Positions 21,701-31,622 of a DNA stretch of 64,000 nucleotides are shown here, piece by piece; within the stretch, counting starts at the first letter, position 1; every line of letters begins with the position of its first letter. The DNA comes from Incurvaria masculella (lineage: Eukaryota; Arthropoda; Insecta; Lepidoptera; Incurvariidae). A model generated the notes under the pieces. That model worked only from the letters and a program-made list of their open reading frames with translations, did no database searches and was not told the DNA's origin. The stretch covers positions 9,553,001 through 9,617,000 of the forward strand of contig OX335660.1 in NCBI GenBank assembly GCA_946894095.1, read 5' to 3'. The position numbers and the translations under genes are program-made.

Positions 21701-23953
21701 TTTAGTTGTGAGGTGTTGAGGACACAGAACCGCGTGATGAGGTAAGTAACATGCTCCTTTGGTAGGAACATTGGTTTCTTCTATCATTTCCATGTGTTTC
21801 TTTTCGATGTAGTCTTTCATGAAGTCATTATACTGCAATTGCAAGTCTGGGAGCCTTTTGAACTTGTGCTCAACTGATTGCAATCTTTTTATTGCGACTC
21901 CTCGCGACTCACCGACGTTAGGAGGATGGGATGTGAATGGCAAGCGAACCTTGTATCGCCCATCTGGAGTTCTTTGGTGAGAAGCGTTAAAATATTCTTC
22001 GCATTTTTGTTCTTCTTTAGTCAGAAGTCGATGTGTGTTCCTACTATCAACTTCTTCAATTTCCCAGAAGTTTTGTAACAGATTATCAACTTCTATTTTA
22101 GTGTGATTAACTAACACGTGATTGTATGTTTCTTTCTTTATACTTGGTTGGCCGGACACTAACCATCCCAAATGAGTTTTTTGAGCGATTAGGCGGTGAT
22201 CTTTCTTATGGATTCCTTCCTGTAGGATGCGAGCGTAAACCTCTGCTCCTAAAATCATATCTATGCGACCTGGTCGTTGAAATGTTGGATCAGCCAACTG
22301 AAGCTTGAATAATTGCGGCCAGTCGATGTCGTGTTCCTTTCCCGGAAGGAATGTGGTAAGTGTCTTTAGTACATAAGCTACAACATTGAGATGGTATGTC
22401 GAGTCATGCTTGGAACTTATGTTAAGCACAACGGAATGTTTCGTTGTGGTGATGTTATGATCGACTCCAACTATGTTGCTGTGAATGTGATTTCTTTTTA
22501 CCTTGAGCTGTTGACAGGCTGATTCGGTTATTAGGGATGCTTGTGATCCTGGATCTATAAGGGCCCGTAGTGTGACTACTTCTTGGTTTACATAAACATC
22601 TATTAAGGCAGTTGCCAGTAGTACTGGACAACTGTGAATTTGTTGATTTAGTGTCACGACTTGTGATGTACTTTCCTGATGTGTATCATTTTCTTGAATG
22701 TCTGCTAAATTATGTAGTATGGATTCTTTATCATGGCTTATCGCTGATACTTGCACTGTTTTGACATGAAGCAGTGTATGATGCTTACGGGCGCATTTTT
22801 TGCAGGCAGTGGACTGTAAACATTGGAATGCGGAATGACCGACCCGCAGGCAGTTAAAACACAGCCCTTTATTTTTAACAAAATCTCTTCGCACATTTAC
22901 TTCTTGAGCGCAAAACTGTTTGCAATGACATGTCAAATGATCTCCTTCGCAATAAGAACATGATTTTGTTCCTGATGTCGATGTACCTTCTATTTGATTT
23001 GAAAATACTTTCTTTGGGTGAGTGGTGTTTGAATTCTTGGTGTATGTGTGCTGCATGGTTTCTTTAGGCCTAACAACTTCTTTCGGTTTTGTGATTTCCA
23101 GGGTTCGGAATCGATTTTCTAGGAACTTAGAAAGCTTTGACCAAGTAGGTAGACTTGTATCGTCGCCAATACTTTGTTCGAATAGCCTGTGAGACTCAGA
23201 ATCTAATTTCGAAATAATGATATGAACTACTATTGTATCCCACGTCTTGGTCGGAACACCCATCTGTTCCAAAGACACTAAGCACTCGGATGTTACATCC
23301 AATAACTCTCTAATACCTCGTGCTGATTCAAAGGTAATTTTTCTTTGATGCAAAAATCGATTTAGATATGAATTTACTATGCATCTTTCATTGTTAAAAC
23401 GCTTTGTTAACGTAGACCAAATTATATCATAGTTGCTTTCCGATACCTGAAAATGGTTGACCAAGGATTCTGCTTCTCCTTTAAGACAGGTTTTTAAATA
23501 TTGACACTTATTGACTTTACTTATCGACTCGTTGTTGTGAACAAGGGAATTAAACAAGTCCCTAAATGAAATCCATTGTTGATAGTCGCCTGAGAATGTA
23601 GGTAGACATATTGGAGGCAACTTGGCCTTAACTGAATGATTGTCTTGTGACTGTAAAGCTGGTGAAGTGGCTTGGCCACCGAGCTCCCTAAGTTTTTCCT
23701 TAAAAAGTGTTTTACAGTCCAAATACACAGAAATAAATTCATCATAACAGTCCTGATATTGTGTTGGCACTCCACTTTGTCCTATTAACTGCTTGTGTTG
23801 CGACTGAAAATTATCGTAATAATTACATGCAATGTCCTGCCTGGATTCAACATAACTAACATTAATTCTTTCTTTTGGCGATTTCTTAAAATTAGTGAAC
23901 AGCCGCTTTAGTTGCTCATAGGTGTCCTTCTGTTCAGCTAATAACTTATCCAT
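18752..23953 (-). CDS. BEL/Pao Gag-Pol polyprotein, intact
   Basis: The 1733-codon ORF starts at ATG 23953-23951 and carries out all steps of retrotransposition. Domains in order: Gag-like region of the DUF1759 type (about residues 115-280); zinc knuckle CFNCLRVGHSAFQC (365-378) with another Cys/His cluster near 332-347; A17-type aspartic protease with D467 in ALIDPGSQ; reverse transcriptase (about 720-960) with D799 in motif A and YVDD at 876-879; RNase H with D1044, E1087 and D1117; integrase with H1364, H1369, C1399 and C1402 as zinc ligands and catalytic D1434, D1500 and E1553; a C-terminal DUF5641-like domain (about 1630-1730). Length and order are normal for the family. All catalytic residues are present and there is no frameshift. 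The encoded protein would form particles in the cytoplasm and integrate cDNA in the nucleus. Confidence 0.95.
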   Translation of the reverse strand: MDKLLAEQKDTYEQLKRLFTNFKKSPKERINVSYVESRQDIACNYYDNFQSQHKQLIGQSGVPTQYQDCYDEFISVYLDCKTLFKEKLRELGGQATSPALQSQDNHSVKAKLPPICLPTFSGDYQQWISFRDLFNSLVHNNESISKVNKCQYLKTCLKGEAESLVNHFQVSESNYDIIWSTLTKRFNNERCIVNSYLNRFLHQRKITFESARGIRELLDVTSECLVSLEQMGVPTKTWDTIVVHIIISKLDSESHRLFEQSIGDDTSLPTWSKLSKFLENRFRTLEITKPKEVVRPKETMQHTYTKNSNTTHPKKVFSNQIEGTSTSGTKSCSYCEGDHLTCHCKQFCAQEVNVRRDFVKNKGLCFNCLRVGHSAFQCLQSTACKKCARKHHTLLHVKTVQVSAISHDKESILHNLADIQENDTHQESTSQVVTLNQQIHSCPVLLATALIDVYVNQEVVTLRALIDPGSQASLITESACQQLKVKRNHIHSNIVGVDHNITTTKHSVVLNISSKHDSTYHLNVVAYVLKTLTTFLPGKEHDIDWPQLFKLQLADPTFQRPGRIDMILGAEVYARILQEGIHKKDHRLIAQKTHLGWLVSGQPSIKKETYNHVLVNHTKIEVDNLLQNFWEIEEVDSRNTHRLLTKEEQKCEEYFNASHQRTPDGRYKVRLPFTSHPPNVGESRGVAIKRLQSVEHKFKRLPDLQLQYNDFMKDYIEKKHMEMIEETNVPTKGACYLPHHAVLCPQHLTTKLRVVFDGSAKTSNGKSLNDNLMVGPPLQNDIRDIILRWRRHKVVLVGDIRQMYRQIMIDERDSNYQRIVWRFSHNEPIKDYRLMTVTYGTSCAPYLAIRILKQLIQDEKDSFPEEVMDIVKEDFYVDDFLSGCSSVERAQEIKNTIIQLFKKGGFQLHKWTSNVKTLRDNKTEEDRKILGISWNFNNDAFMLKIQIPPKNEEPTKRTILGDIAKIYDPAGWLSPVVITAKIMLQKLWLLKLDWDETLNEDLRNEYSKYRCDLMAMPTIKLERWIEQDVCCGKYHKFELHGFSDASMVAYSAVIYYRCITSTGVKLTMLEAKTKVAPVKQLSLPRLELCGAVLLAKLLHKARQSLNVPLDCTYAWTDSKIVLAWLQRHPNYWATFVANRVTEIINRVDKEQWHHVSSQDNPADVASRGISPSELRDHELWWHGPPWLSEVQFMVPSNSLNDIPSTMLESKILVHTVKIDAVKSDDVSQHFDILDRYSSLTKLIRVVGYIFKFIDNCKMHLNKRTKVSKFSMSYLTTKDLKHSLEVCIRLSQSMHFQEELNMLKGAGSKTLKRNNRIVNLNPYIGDHNILRVGGRISKSYLPEDVKHPVILSNDNFAKMLVKDAHIKTLHGGIQLMMSYLRRTYWIVKVKIMVKKCIRECMACYRHTAKPMDQLMGNLPLPRVTPNRPFLISGVDFAGPVTLKLSKGRGGKTQKVYISLFICTSVKAIHLELVTSLDTEGFIAAFKRFTARRGHCKQLWSDCGTNFVGASKQIKVMADQSKLNLPAHVIEMLANDGTDWCFNPPSAAHMGGLWESGVKSTKYHLKRLLGDATLTYEEYVTLLCKIEACLNSRPITLDTSSCDPSEPTALTPGHFLIGEPPIIVPDQQLENRSFTYNNRWIYLQKKLQEFWHRWSSEYLTNLQLRSKWKTLKQTIKVGDVVLIKDERLPPTKWVLAKVIQVHPGTDGITRVVSLKYKTSVIKRPIHKLCLLPQQD

Positions 23954-24400
23954 AATGAAGAAAGTTCAATGCACGAAAATCAAACAGTTCGAACAAACAA
24001 CACGATTCCTTGGAGAGATTGTACGCACAACAGTTCAAAAAGTCAACAATCTTTTACTTACAGTCTTGGTCGTAGCACAGCACACTGATTCTATTTTCTT
24101 AACACTCACTGGTAAAAGATATAAAAAATGCAAACACACTTTCATTAGCTGCCCGATTTTTTCTTGAAGCGACTAGTTCCGCCGACAGTGGCTCAAGATC
24201 CGACGGATCGGACCTGAGAGTGCGCCTGGCCTCCTTGTTGGCCTGACGCCCACCGTGGCGAAGTGCAGTCCAGACTCAGGGTATGACGAACGTAGGAGTT
24301 GCATCACCTATGTGCAGCTTCTCGCCCGGTCCAAATACCGGGAGACCAGAGATTACCCGCACGATTACCGTGCGTCCCTGGGGATACTAGTCCCAAAAAA

Positions 24401-24418
24401 TCGCGGCTCGAGAGACCA
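24401..24418 (-). promoter_or_regulatory. Candidate tRNA primer binding site
   Basis: Four bases inside the 5' LTR, the minus strand reads TGGTCTCTCGAGCCGCGA. It begins TGG, the complement of a tRNA 3' CCA end. I could not assign the tRNA species with certainty; the sequence somewhat resembles a Tyr-tRNA acceptor end. Confidence 0.5.
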
Positions 24419-24422
24419 ACGA

Positions 24423-24616
24423 TGTTTACAAAATTCAGCAGATGGGGTGGAGATTGGGGTGTTTTTGAATAAAAACAACCATGTATTACGTAGTAGATCT
24501 CGTGTAATAACCTTTTGTAATGTATTATATGAAACTAAGCAGATGAACCTTACATCGCAGTGTTGTTGGACATGCAACGCCATCTAGTGACGAAATGATT
24601 GCAACTTTACCAAACA
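24423..24616 (-). repeat. 5' LTR of the BEL/Pao element
   Basis: It is the transcription-promoting LTR for the minus-strand ORF, separated from the ATG by a leader of about 470 bp. One substitution distinguishes it from the 3' LTR. Confidence 0.95.
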
Positions 24617-24621
24617 AAATC
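24617..24621. repeat. Target-site duplication AAATC (right)
   Basis: Matches 18368-18372. Confidence 0.85.
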
Positions 24622-26569
24622 AGTTTCGTCATTCTTTCGTCCCTCATTCACACTACATTTCCGAACCACCTCGTCACTATGTATTTCTCTCTTACCGAGG
24701 TAATGCGGACCTTTTCCGTTAAAAAAACACTTTCTCACCACAACCTTTAGATGAATATTGTGTTTGGATTTTCCTTCCACAAATCCTACAATGAGATACG
24801 ATTTGGCTAGTTGAATGAAACATCCATTTTTACTGAAGTGCCGGGTATCATTGAGTGTACTCCGCTCTGACTCGAAGCTGAGGTGGCGTGTTGCCGTGTC
24901 GGCGACGTCATCGAGATTATTGTCCAATGACTAGTGATGTGACACAATCCTTAGTTGTCTCAAGTTACGTCTTAATCCCAGTTTCAACTCCATTATAAGT
25001 AATTAGAACCCGGAGGCGAACCAAAAATTGCTGGTCGCTGGGGCGTGAGGTTCTATCTATGTATGATCTATACCTACCCTTATTAATCGGCAGCCGATAC
25101 TGCCGAAGTGATAAGCTACAGCGTGGTACTAATTGTTTCGATGATTCCCCAGAAATTCTCACAAATGACGACCTTTTGGCGTTAAGGGTTTCAAATATAT
25201 GTCACCAATATTTTGCCATATGTGCAGCGAATTTGAGCTCTTAATGCACTGACAGTTCCGAAAAAATAATGACACCTGTCAATGCTGTACAGATAAAAAG
25301 GCATATATCCTATCATTGAACCTCACGGGTAAACTAAACACAGTTGAATACAGACATAGCACCTAATTTATATTTGTCATTTTGCCTATATATTTTAGTC
25401 GTATTTATTGATTTTTATCGGTCTTTGAATATCATCAGCAAAATGTGACGATCATGATGGACTTGCCACGCCTTTTCCACACATTTTTTCTACCAGCGAG
25501 AAATTACCAAATTCAAGAAAATATAAAATTTCTTTGTACATTTAACATCTACATAATTCTAAGAACCTTATTTGTATCCGACAAAGTAATATATGAGGCG
25601 GGTTGTGGAAGCAGACTGGTATGGTAGGAGCGGGTCTGGAGCTGCATGGAGGTGCGGTAATGGCAGGCTAAGAAAACAGGACAATCGGTCAGCAAACACA
25701 AACCAGCAATATTAGAAAGTGGCGATAAGTCACCGATCCCCGTTGTGAAACTGTTTTATTACCTGTAAAAGCGAACCTCGATTATGCGTCGGAAATTATC
25801 GACATTGCTGCCATCACTAGCGTCAACAGGCCGATATCAATTCGAAACAAGAGTCGCACGCGTCACCGTGTGCCGAGTCGGAATAAGTACTAAAATAATA
25901 ATTCCAAATGATCAGGCAGAGACAATCACCTCTGTGGCCATAGACGATCGTACGAAATAACGTGATATGGTTCGTGTGGAAATGTCCTATTGCGAAAGTG
26001 GAATGATTTTCCATTGGAAGTAATGAGATGAGACATATTTGTAGGAATGACAAAATGGGTCTGAGAAATCGTATTATATTACAGAAAGCGGCATCGCATT
26101 ACAGTGTGTTGCGTTCTGGTTTGAAAGCCATTTTGTTCATTAGGTTGCTCGATCAGGAAAATATTTTTTAAAATAATATTACTAAGGACTCTTCCGCATT
26201 TTTTATCCTATGATTCCACCTGCGTTCCCTCCGCATTTTTCCTCCAATGTTTTCTTATTTAAGGCCACTGCTCCCCCTCGGCTAATTTTAACGATTAATT
26301 AATTGAAAGTAGCATTTTATTGATGGCAATAATAAGTAAATATAAACCGCATCGAAATGAGGGGAGTGGTTTTCAAGTTATCGAATTTTATATAACCTAA
26401 CGAAGTACACATATACCCTCCGAGTAATCCATTTATTGGATGCCATGCGTGTCATGTCCTCCATAAGCATGCAACATACTAATAAAATCATAATTATGTT
26501 AATTATGCAATTTTAGGATATTATCAGGTTGTAAGTGTTTGCAAACGCAGACGGTGTTAGAATATTGAT
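24622..26569. other. Unassigned intergenic DNA
   Basis: No gene recognised. A 106-codon minus-strand ORF (24607-24927) starts with ATG but shows no domain and runs into the BEL LTR. Without homologues I treat it as chance. Confidence 0.4.
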
Positions 26570-26720
26570 ATTATACTAGCGGACATTTCCGGCCCCGTTC
26601 GGGTCAATTTAGTTTTCGAAATCCACCTGAGCGCAGCTACAGGGTATATAGCTAAAGACCTATCCAGGTGACCCTATCAATCAAAATCATCTATATCGCT
26701 AAAGCCGCTTAGGAGGAGAA
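26570..26720. repeat. Lepidopteran ATACTAGCGGAC... repeat fragment
   Basis: TATACTAGCGGACATTTCCG, GGGTCAATTTAGTTTTCGAA, GGGTATATAGC and CGCTAAAGCCGCTTAGGAGG resemble a very common lepidopteran interspersed repeat. A relative is at 38510-38740. Confidence 0.5.
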
Positions 26721-26784
26721 GAATTACGAACACACAACACCGGATTTGTATGTACAAAGATTTATGATCAGAGAGATACGCCTG

Positions 26785-27139
26785 CACTGAAAAAAAAGTA
26801 GGCTGACAAAGTGACAAAAATCACGTTGTCAGAAAAAAATTGTTGAAGCATCAAAATAAGTTGAATAATAACGAATCGAGCTTATTTCTCAGGACAGCTT
26901 TTATTTTGTCAATTGTTTTTGTCATTGAAACAAAGTCGTATTTGTTACTGTAACAACTTTGGTCACTGTTAGTGCAACAAAGTGGAAGTTGCGAGCGCAA
27001 CAATGTCTAGTATGTTTTGCTAGAATTACTTTGTTAGATTGTATATATGGTCGACAAAATAAAGGTTGTCGTTGCAACCAATTCACTATGACGGCTCTCC
27101 AGGGTTAAAGTTTCTTTGTTGGGCCATTTTTTCGCAGTG
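26785..27139. repeat. MITE-like element with CACTG(C/A)AAAAAA ends
   Basis: The left end is CACTGAAAAAAAAGTAGGCT with ACAAAGTG inside; the right end, inverted, is CACTGCGAAAAAATGGCCCA with ACAAAGAAAC. The interior repeats ACAA-GTTG/CAAC words and has no ORF. The superfamily is unclear. Confidence 0.5.
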
Positions 27140-27607
27140 TGTAAGTAGAGACAGTGGCCTTTGAAGCCAAACAAAAGTTCACTGCATTTTAAGCTATCAG
27201 TTTTCTTCTCTACATTTCAAGCATTATTTACCGCTAACCTGCCTTTGTTAGCATACCGAGCGCAGGAGTCACGCAACGAGATAATGCCCCGACGCGACAA
27301 TACCGCCACAATGATTGGACGGAACCAATCGGAAACAAGGCAGCTCGCGGCACGTCCACACATGTTCCTGTCATTTTCCCGCGCTGCGTGACATCCCTCC
27401 CCCCGCGATGGCTGCCTCAGCGCCGAAAGCAATTTTCTCGTCCTCTCATTGTCTCGCTCGTTACAATAATGGACGATTTGCGGTGATTTGCTTATTGTTT
27501 TGTCACGAGATGCTCAGGCTTGACCACGACAGAACTTTCCTATGTTTATAAGCAGGCCTATTTCGTTTCTAGGCTGCCTTGTTTGCTGTGAATTCTTTAT
27601 TTAAGTA
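27140..27607. other. Unassigned DNA, GC-rich patch with CCAAT-like words
   Basis: 27270-27440 is CpG-rich and holds GATTGG and CCAATCGG close together (about 27314-27333). This could be a host promoter, but no linked coding exon can be supported. Confidence 0.3.
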
Positions 27608-27935
27608 ACTGGACATGGATGGCTAATACCAAACTGAACGTCATCTATTAGACTTACACACCACATGCGAACTAGGGGCTATGCCAGGACCTTCCTTATA
27701 TTGCTCGGCTATATTGAACTGGGTGGAAAACACGGACACTTTTCATTGCCGCTTCGACCATCGTTCATTCAATGCGATGGTATCAACCCGGGCGAGATTA
27801 TCCCTACCACCTAGTAAGCAAGAAACCTACAGTTTTACGTGGAATTCGAACCACGGCCAGCCTCACGGTTAAAAATGGTCACACATGCAGAACCCAGCGG
27901 CGCTTAGAGGTGCTTACCCAGCTTATCAAATACGA
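27608..27935 (-). mobile_element. 5S-headed SINE, degenerate-head type (minus)
   Basis: The body is complete from GGACATGGATGGCTAATACC to GGAATTCGAACCACGGCCAG. The head keeps only traces: its reverse complement reads GGGTTCTGCATGTGTGACC where other copies have GGTCCTGGATGGGTGACC. Confidence 0.75.
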
Positions 27936-28147
27936 ATGTACTCGTATGCTCGTAGGCTGTGAAGATCGTGAGTGAGAAAAAAACGTCTGTTCACTTCACA
28001 AGAACATGCAAAAAACATTGTGACATATGGCGTGCCCCTATGGTCCGTGGTTTTTTCAGGGGCTTCCAAAATCATGCGGACGCCCAGGGGCTCCTTCATT
28101 TTATGTTTGAAGGACCACAAGTTATACCTTGGGAATATACCTCAACA

Positions 28148-28241
28148 GTCCTCCCGGCCCGGGATTGAGGGCCGGGAGGACTGGAGAAAAATTGGAGAGG
28201 CGTATGGCCAGCAGTGGACGCAAACACGCTGACTGACTGAC
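28148..28241 (+). mobile_element. RTE-type LINE tail with 11-bp target duplication and 5' inversion hairpin
   Basis: ATACCTCAACA at 28137-28147 and 28242-28252 is a perfect target duplication. The insert ends in GACTGACTGA and encodes a short EDWRKIGEAYGQQWT stretch, the RTE C-terminus. Its 5' end is a perfect 15-bp inverted repeat, CAGTCCTCCCGGCCC (28146-28160) and GGGCCGGGAGGACTG (28169-28183), with an 8-nt loop, which suggests inversion or snap-back during integration. Confidence 0.85.
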
Positions 28242-28278
28242 ATACCTCAACAAAAGGTGCATTACTTAGTTTACTGAC

Positions 28279-28683
28279 TTTTTTTTTTATGCGACCTGAC
28301 ATGGATGAGTAATACCACACAACTACCGTTATGATATTAGCCCAATACACCACATTTCCTAAGGAAGTGCCATGCCAGGACGTTCCCTTTATGAGCACGG
28401 CTACATTGAACTGGATGGAAAACACGGACAATTTTTCATTGCCGTTTCGACCATCTTTTCATCCAATGCGATGGTACCAACCCGGGCGGGCTTAAACCCT
28501 ACCACCTAGTAGGGGAAGGGGACCTACAGTTTTACATGGATTCCGAACCATGGAGCAGCTCGCATTCGTGACGAAATGCACTTGTCGAACTCTGAAAGAG
28601 AAAGACAGTGGTGCAAGTTGGTATTGAACCCGGGCCTCTGGTACGCTAGGTCAGTCCCCGCGCCACTAGGCTACGAGCCGCTC
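28279..28683 (-). mobile_element. tRNA-headed SINE, full length (minus)
   Basis: Starts with the poly-A tail complement (T-run 28279-28288), then the complete body and a tRNA-like head ending CCACTAGGCTACGAGCCGCTC. On the minus strand the A box reads TAGCCTAGTGG (complement of 28663-28673) and the B box GGTTCAATACC (28621-28631). A deletion of a few bases lies in AAGGAAGTGCC, where other copies have GGAATTAGGTGCC. Confidence 0.85.
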
Positions 28684-28965
28684 AAAACTGAGATTTAAGA
28701 TCTATAGGATTGTTTCGATGTTATAAGAGAAATTTGAACAATGGATAAGCGTGAATTCCATACCTCTCTAGCGTTAAACGTTGGTGAAATGGGGATGGAG
28801 GAATAGCGTTATGCGGCTCCGAAGAGCATTCTCATTGGTATAGACAGAAAATACCCCACATGCCTTTGGAGTATTTATGTATAATTTATTTTAACCCACA
28901 AACTCGATTGGGTTATGGCGTTGTCCCTTCAACAAACACAAACATTATTGAATTGTTCTTTAGTT

Positions 28966-29486
28966 TTGCGGGCACGGTATAAAACCGTGCTGTTTCGCTC
29001 TGGGACCTTCTCTGTTTCAAAGAATAAGACAGGCTACGTGATGAAGAAGATGCCACATGTCCACAAAAAAGACAATATGCGTAGTGTATGATTTGGTAAG
29101 ATTTACGAAAATTTTAATTTCTAAAAGACTTATAGTTAGAAGTAAACCACGACCGCTGTAGTAAAAAATCGAACAAAAACCAAATAGTTATATTATAAAT
29201 CTTGATTTAATAAGCTATGTCTGATGACTAATCTTTTTAAGATGTTCTTACTTTATCATTGCGTAATCCACCTCCAAAGTTATTGTATAAAACGCGCGAA
29301 AAATGCGAACTTTCGGACCTTATAACTTAGAAACTAAACACAATTTTACAATGCCAATAGTCATCAGACATCTAGTTCGATCAATTAAAGCTATTTTGAG
29401 CAAAATTTTGGATCTCTGACAAGAAATATAGGCGTGATCTTCTTTCCCCTTTTGTATGGGGAGATGAGCGGGATGGGCCACCTTAA
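28966..29486 (-). repeat. TTAA-ended MITE family F1, copy 3
   Basis: Reverse complement of the element at 13143. The right end CGGGATGGGCCACCTTAA is intact; the left end is eroded before GCGGGCACGGTATAAAACCG. Confidence 0.75.
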
Positions 29487-29826
29487 GTAGGTAAACGTTT
29501 TTGTTCAGTTGTTCGTTTGCTTCAAATCGTTAAATGTTTGTTATTTTTAATTTACTTTTGCTTAATTATAAATTTGTTTCAATATTAAGTCTTTACTAAG
29601 CTAAGTGTTATTGTTTTACATTGGACGATGCTAAGCTAATATAAAAACGTCCATTTGTAAACTTTTTTTTTTAAAGTTTGGTCCTATTTTCTGTCCAAAA
29701 GTGTGTTTTGAACGATAAAATCCAAAATACGTATTAGGTGGTTTAGTTGCTTAGGCCTGTCTTGTGATTATATATTTCTTAAAAAATTATAAATATATTT
29801 TCTTTTTCGTTCATCATCCTTCTGAA
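29487..29826. other. Unassigned AT-rich DNA
   Basis: Nothing recognisable. Confidence 0.4.
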
Positions 29827-30095
29827 GGCAAAAAAACCGGCCAAGTACGAGTCGGACACACACACGAAGGGTTCCGTACCATCGTACAAGAATTTACACA
29901 AAAAAACCCACGTTTTTAGTATGGGACCCCCATTTTTTTTTTTTTATTATACCTATTTGTTGTTATAGCGGCAAAATAAATACACACTCTGTGAAAATTT
30001 CAGCTGCCTACCTATTACGGTTTATGAGATACAGCCCTGTGACAGACGGACGGACAGACGGACAGCGGAGGCTTAGTAATAGGGTTCCGTTTTCA
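29827..30095 (+). repeat. Lepidopteran interspersed repeat (CCGGCCAAGT...), copy 2
   Basis: Begins AAAAAAACCGGCCAAGTACG, then GGGTTCCGTACCATCGTAC, GGGACCCCCAT, TGTTGTTATAGCGGCAAAAT, a GACGGACGGACAGACG microsatellite and AGGCTTAGTAATAGGGTTCC. Inverted relative of 11356-11640. Confidence 0.75.
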
Positions 30096-30448
30096 ACCTA
30101 TGAATACGAAACCCTAAAAACTAACGAAGATTTATTTACGCATCAGATTACAGACCTCCCTACAAGCTTAGATAATTAAATCTTACGTATTGCTTAGCTT
30201 GGTCACGGGTAGTGATACGCCGATTTGCGGACACCGCAGCTTACTGTCCAACAATAAGAATAACGAAATTATAATTTGCCTCAGGGTTAATCTACTGCCC
30301 GGGGTCACATACGCCGCACTGCACATGCCCTCCGGCTAGGGTTGTCACATACTATCAAATTGACATTAATTTGTTCCTTACTATCGCAAGCAATATTTTA
30401 TTTAAGAGCTTATACACGGATAAATAATACTAAACCTCACAACATTTT
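30096..30448. other. Unassigned DNA
   Basis: No gene or repeat recognised. Confidence 0.4.
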
Positions 30449-30836
30449 GTCAGCCTCAGTGGCCCAGTGGCGCGACACTTCGGCGATCGCTTTCCGAAGT
30501 TAAGCAACGCTGGGTCCGGTCTGGTCTTGGATGGGTGACCATTCGACCGTTGAGAGAGGCTGGCCGTGGTTCGGATTCCACGTTAAGCTGTAGGTCCCCT
30601 TCCTTACTTACTAGGTGGTAGGGTTTATCCCGCCCGGGTTGGTACCATCGCATTGGATGAACGATGGTCGAAGCGGCAATGAAAATTGTCTGTGTTTTCC
30701 ATCCAGTTCAATGTAGCCGTGCAATATAAGGAAGGTCCTGGCATGGCACCTAGTTCCCATGTGGTGTGTTGGGCTAATACCATGACAGAACTTGTGGTAT
30801 TAGCTATCCATGTCCAGTCACATAAAAAAAAAAAAA
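30449..30836 (+). mobile_element. 5S-rRNA-headed SINE, full length (copy B)
   Basis: Nearly identical to copy A. Head starts GTCAGCCTCAGTGGCCCAG, carries GAAGTTAAGCAACGCTGGG and GGTCTTGGATGGGTGACC, closes with GAGAGAGGCTGGC, then the GGTTCGGATTCC hairpin, the shared body and poly-A at 30824-30836. Few differences from copy A suggest a fairly recent burst. Confidence 0.88.
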
Positions 30837-31062
30837 TTTAGTTGCCAGGTAGAACCTTCGTTTTATTGCACGTCTACATTGAACTTGATGGAAAACATAC
30901 ACACATTTTTTCTACGCTTTGACCATCTTTAATTAAATGTGATTGGCACCAAGCAGGGCGAGATTAAACTAAACATCGTGTAGATTGTACGAGAAATCTT
31001 AAACACGAACGAATCGCTCAGTCGCCTCTAACGACATGCACAGGAGGAAAAGTTCCGGAAAC
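30837..31062 (-). mobile_element. SINE body with the GTCGCCTCTAACGACA module (minus)
   Basis: CCAGGTAGAACCTTCG, CATTGAACTTGATGGAAAAC and GGGCGAGATTAAAC mark the diverged body; CAGTCGCCTCTAACGACATG and CACAGGAGGAAAAG mark the third 5' module. It directly abuts the poly-A tail of copy B. Confidence 0.6.
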
Positions 31063-31402
31063 CATGAAACTAGACGAATATTACGGAAACTAAGTAGATG
31101 ACCTTTTTTTGGCTCATAAGAAATCCTGATCCAATTTCTGACTTTCAAGACTGTTTTCGTCGGATTCTTGGAGCACCCTTCATTCCTAAGTGCGATTGTA
31201 AGCAGGAGTTTAAATTATTACCATTTCGGATAAAAAAATATAACCATTCCGGATTTGGGCGGTTTCTCGCCTTGCTTTTCATAGAAACGTCGTTCCAGTG
31301 ATCATTCCGGATTTACGGCGTAGGAACGGGAATGTATACCTCTTTGGAGTCGGAACGCCTCATCGTCCGTTTTCATGGTATCTTGCTTCGAATTCAGGTT
31401 CG

Positions 31403-31622
31403 TTACCTACTTACTAAGCGGAGAGTTACACCTTCTTGGGTTGGTAAGGTAAATATGTTCAAATCAGCAACGGAAATTATGTTGATTTCAATCTATTTCA
31501 ATGCAGCCATTTTTTTATTAACTAAATGCCCTGGCATGGCACCTAGTTTCTTCGGGAACGTGATGTGATAGTCTAACATCACGACTGCAGGTGCGATAAT
31601 AGCGATGCACGTCCAGTTGTAT
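31403..31622 (+). mobile_element. Diverged SINE body (plus), unit 1
   Basis: TTACCTACTTACTAAGCGG, CAATCTATTTCAATGCAGCC, CCCTGGCATGGCACCTAGTT and GCACGTCCAGTTGTATG keep the body order. Same at 41772-41991. Confidence 0.6.

Larger units (their letters stand above)
18373..24616 (-). mobile_element. Complete BEL/Pao LTR retrotransposon
   Basis: The 6,244-bp element has 194-bp LTRs (TGTT...AACA) differing at a single base, a 5-bp target duplication AAATC, a candidate primer binding site, a purine tract and one uninterrupted Gag-Pol ORF on the minus strand. The order protease, reverse transcriptase, RNase H, integrase, then the C-terminal BEL/Pao-type domain places it in BEL/Pao rather than Gypsy or Copia. 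There is no envelope-like ORF. The near-identical LTRs imply recent insertion; no disabling mutation is visible, so it may still be active (inference). Confidence 0.95.

Noticed and set aside
18007..24922. GAGATTATTGTCC word on both sides of the BEL element
   Set aside because: The 14-bp match is isolated and not adjacent to the LTRs; the true target duplication is AAATC.
24607..24927. 106-codon ORF next to the BEL element
   Set aside because: It has no recognisable domain, and its end runs into the LTR, which was inserted later.
28096..28431. Minus-strand ORF with MSVFSIQFNVA start, and similar ORFs
   Set aside because: Opposite-strand reading of SINE bodies.
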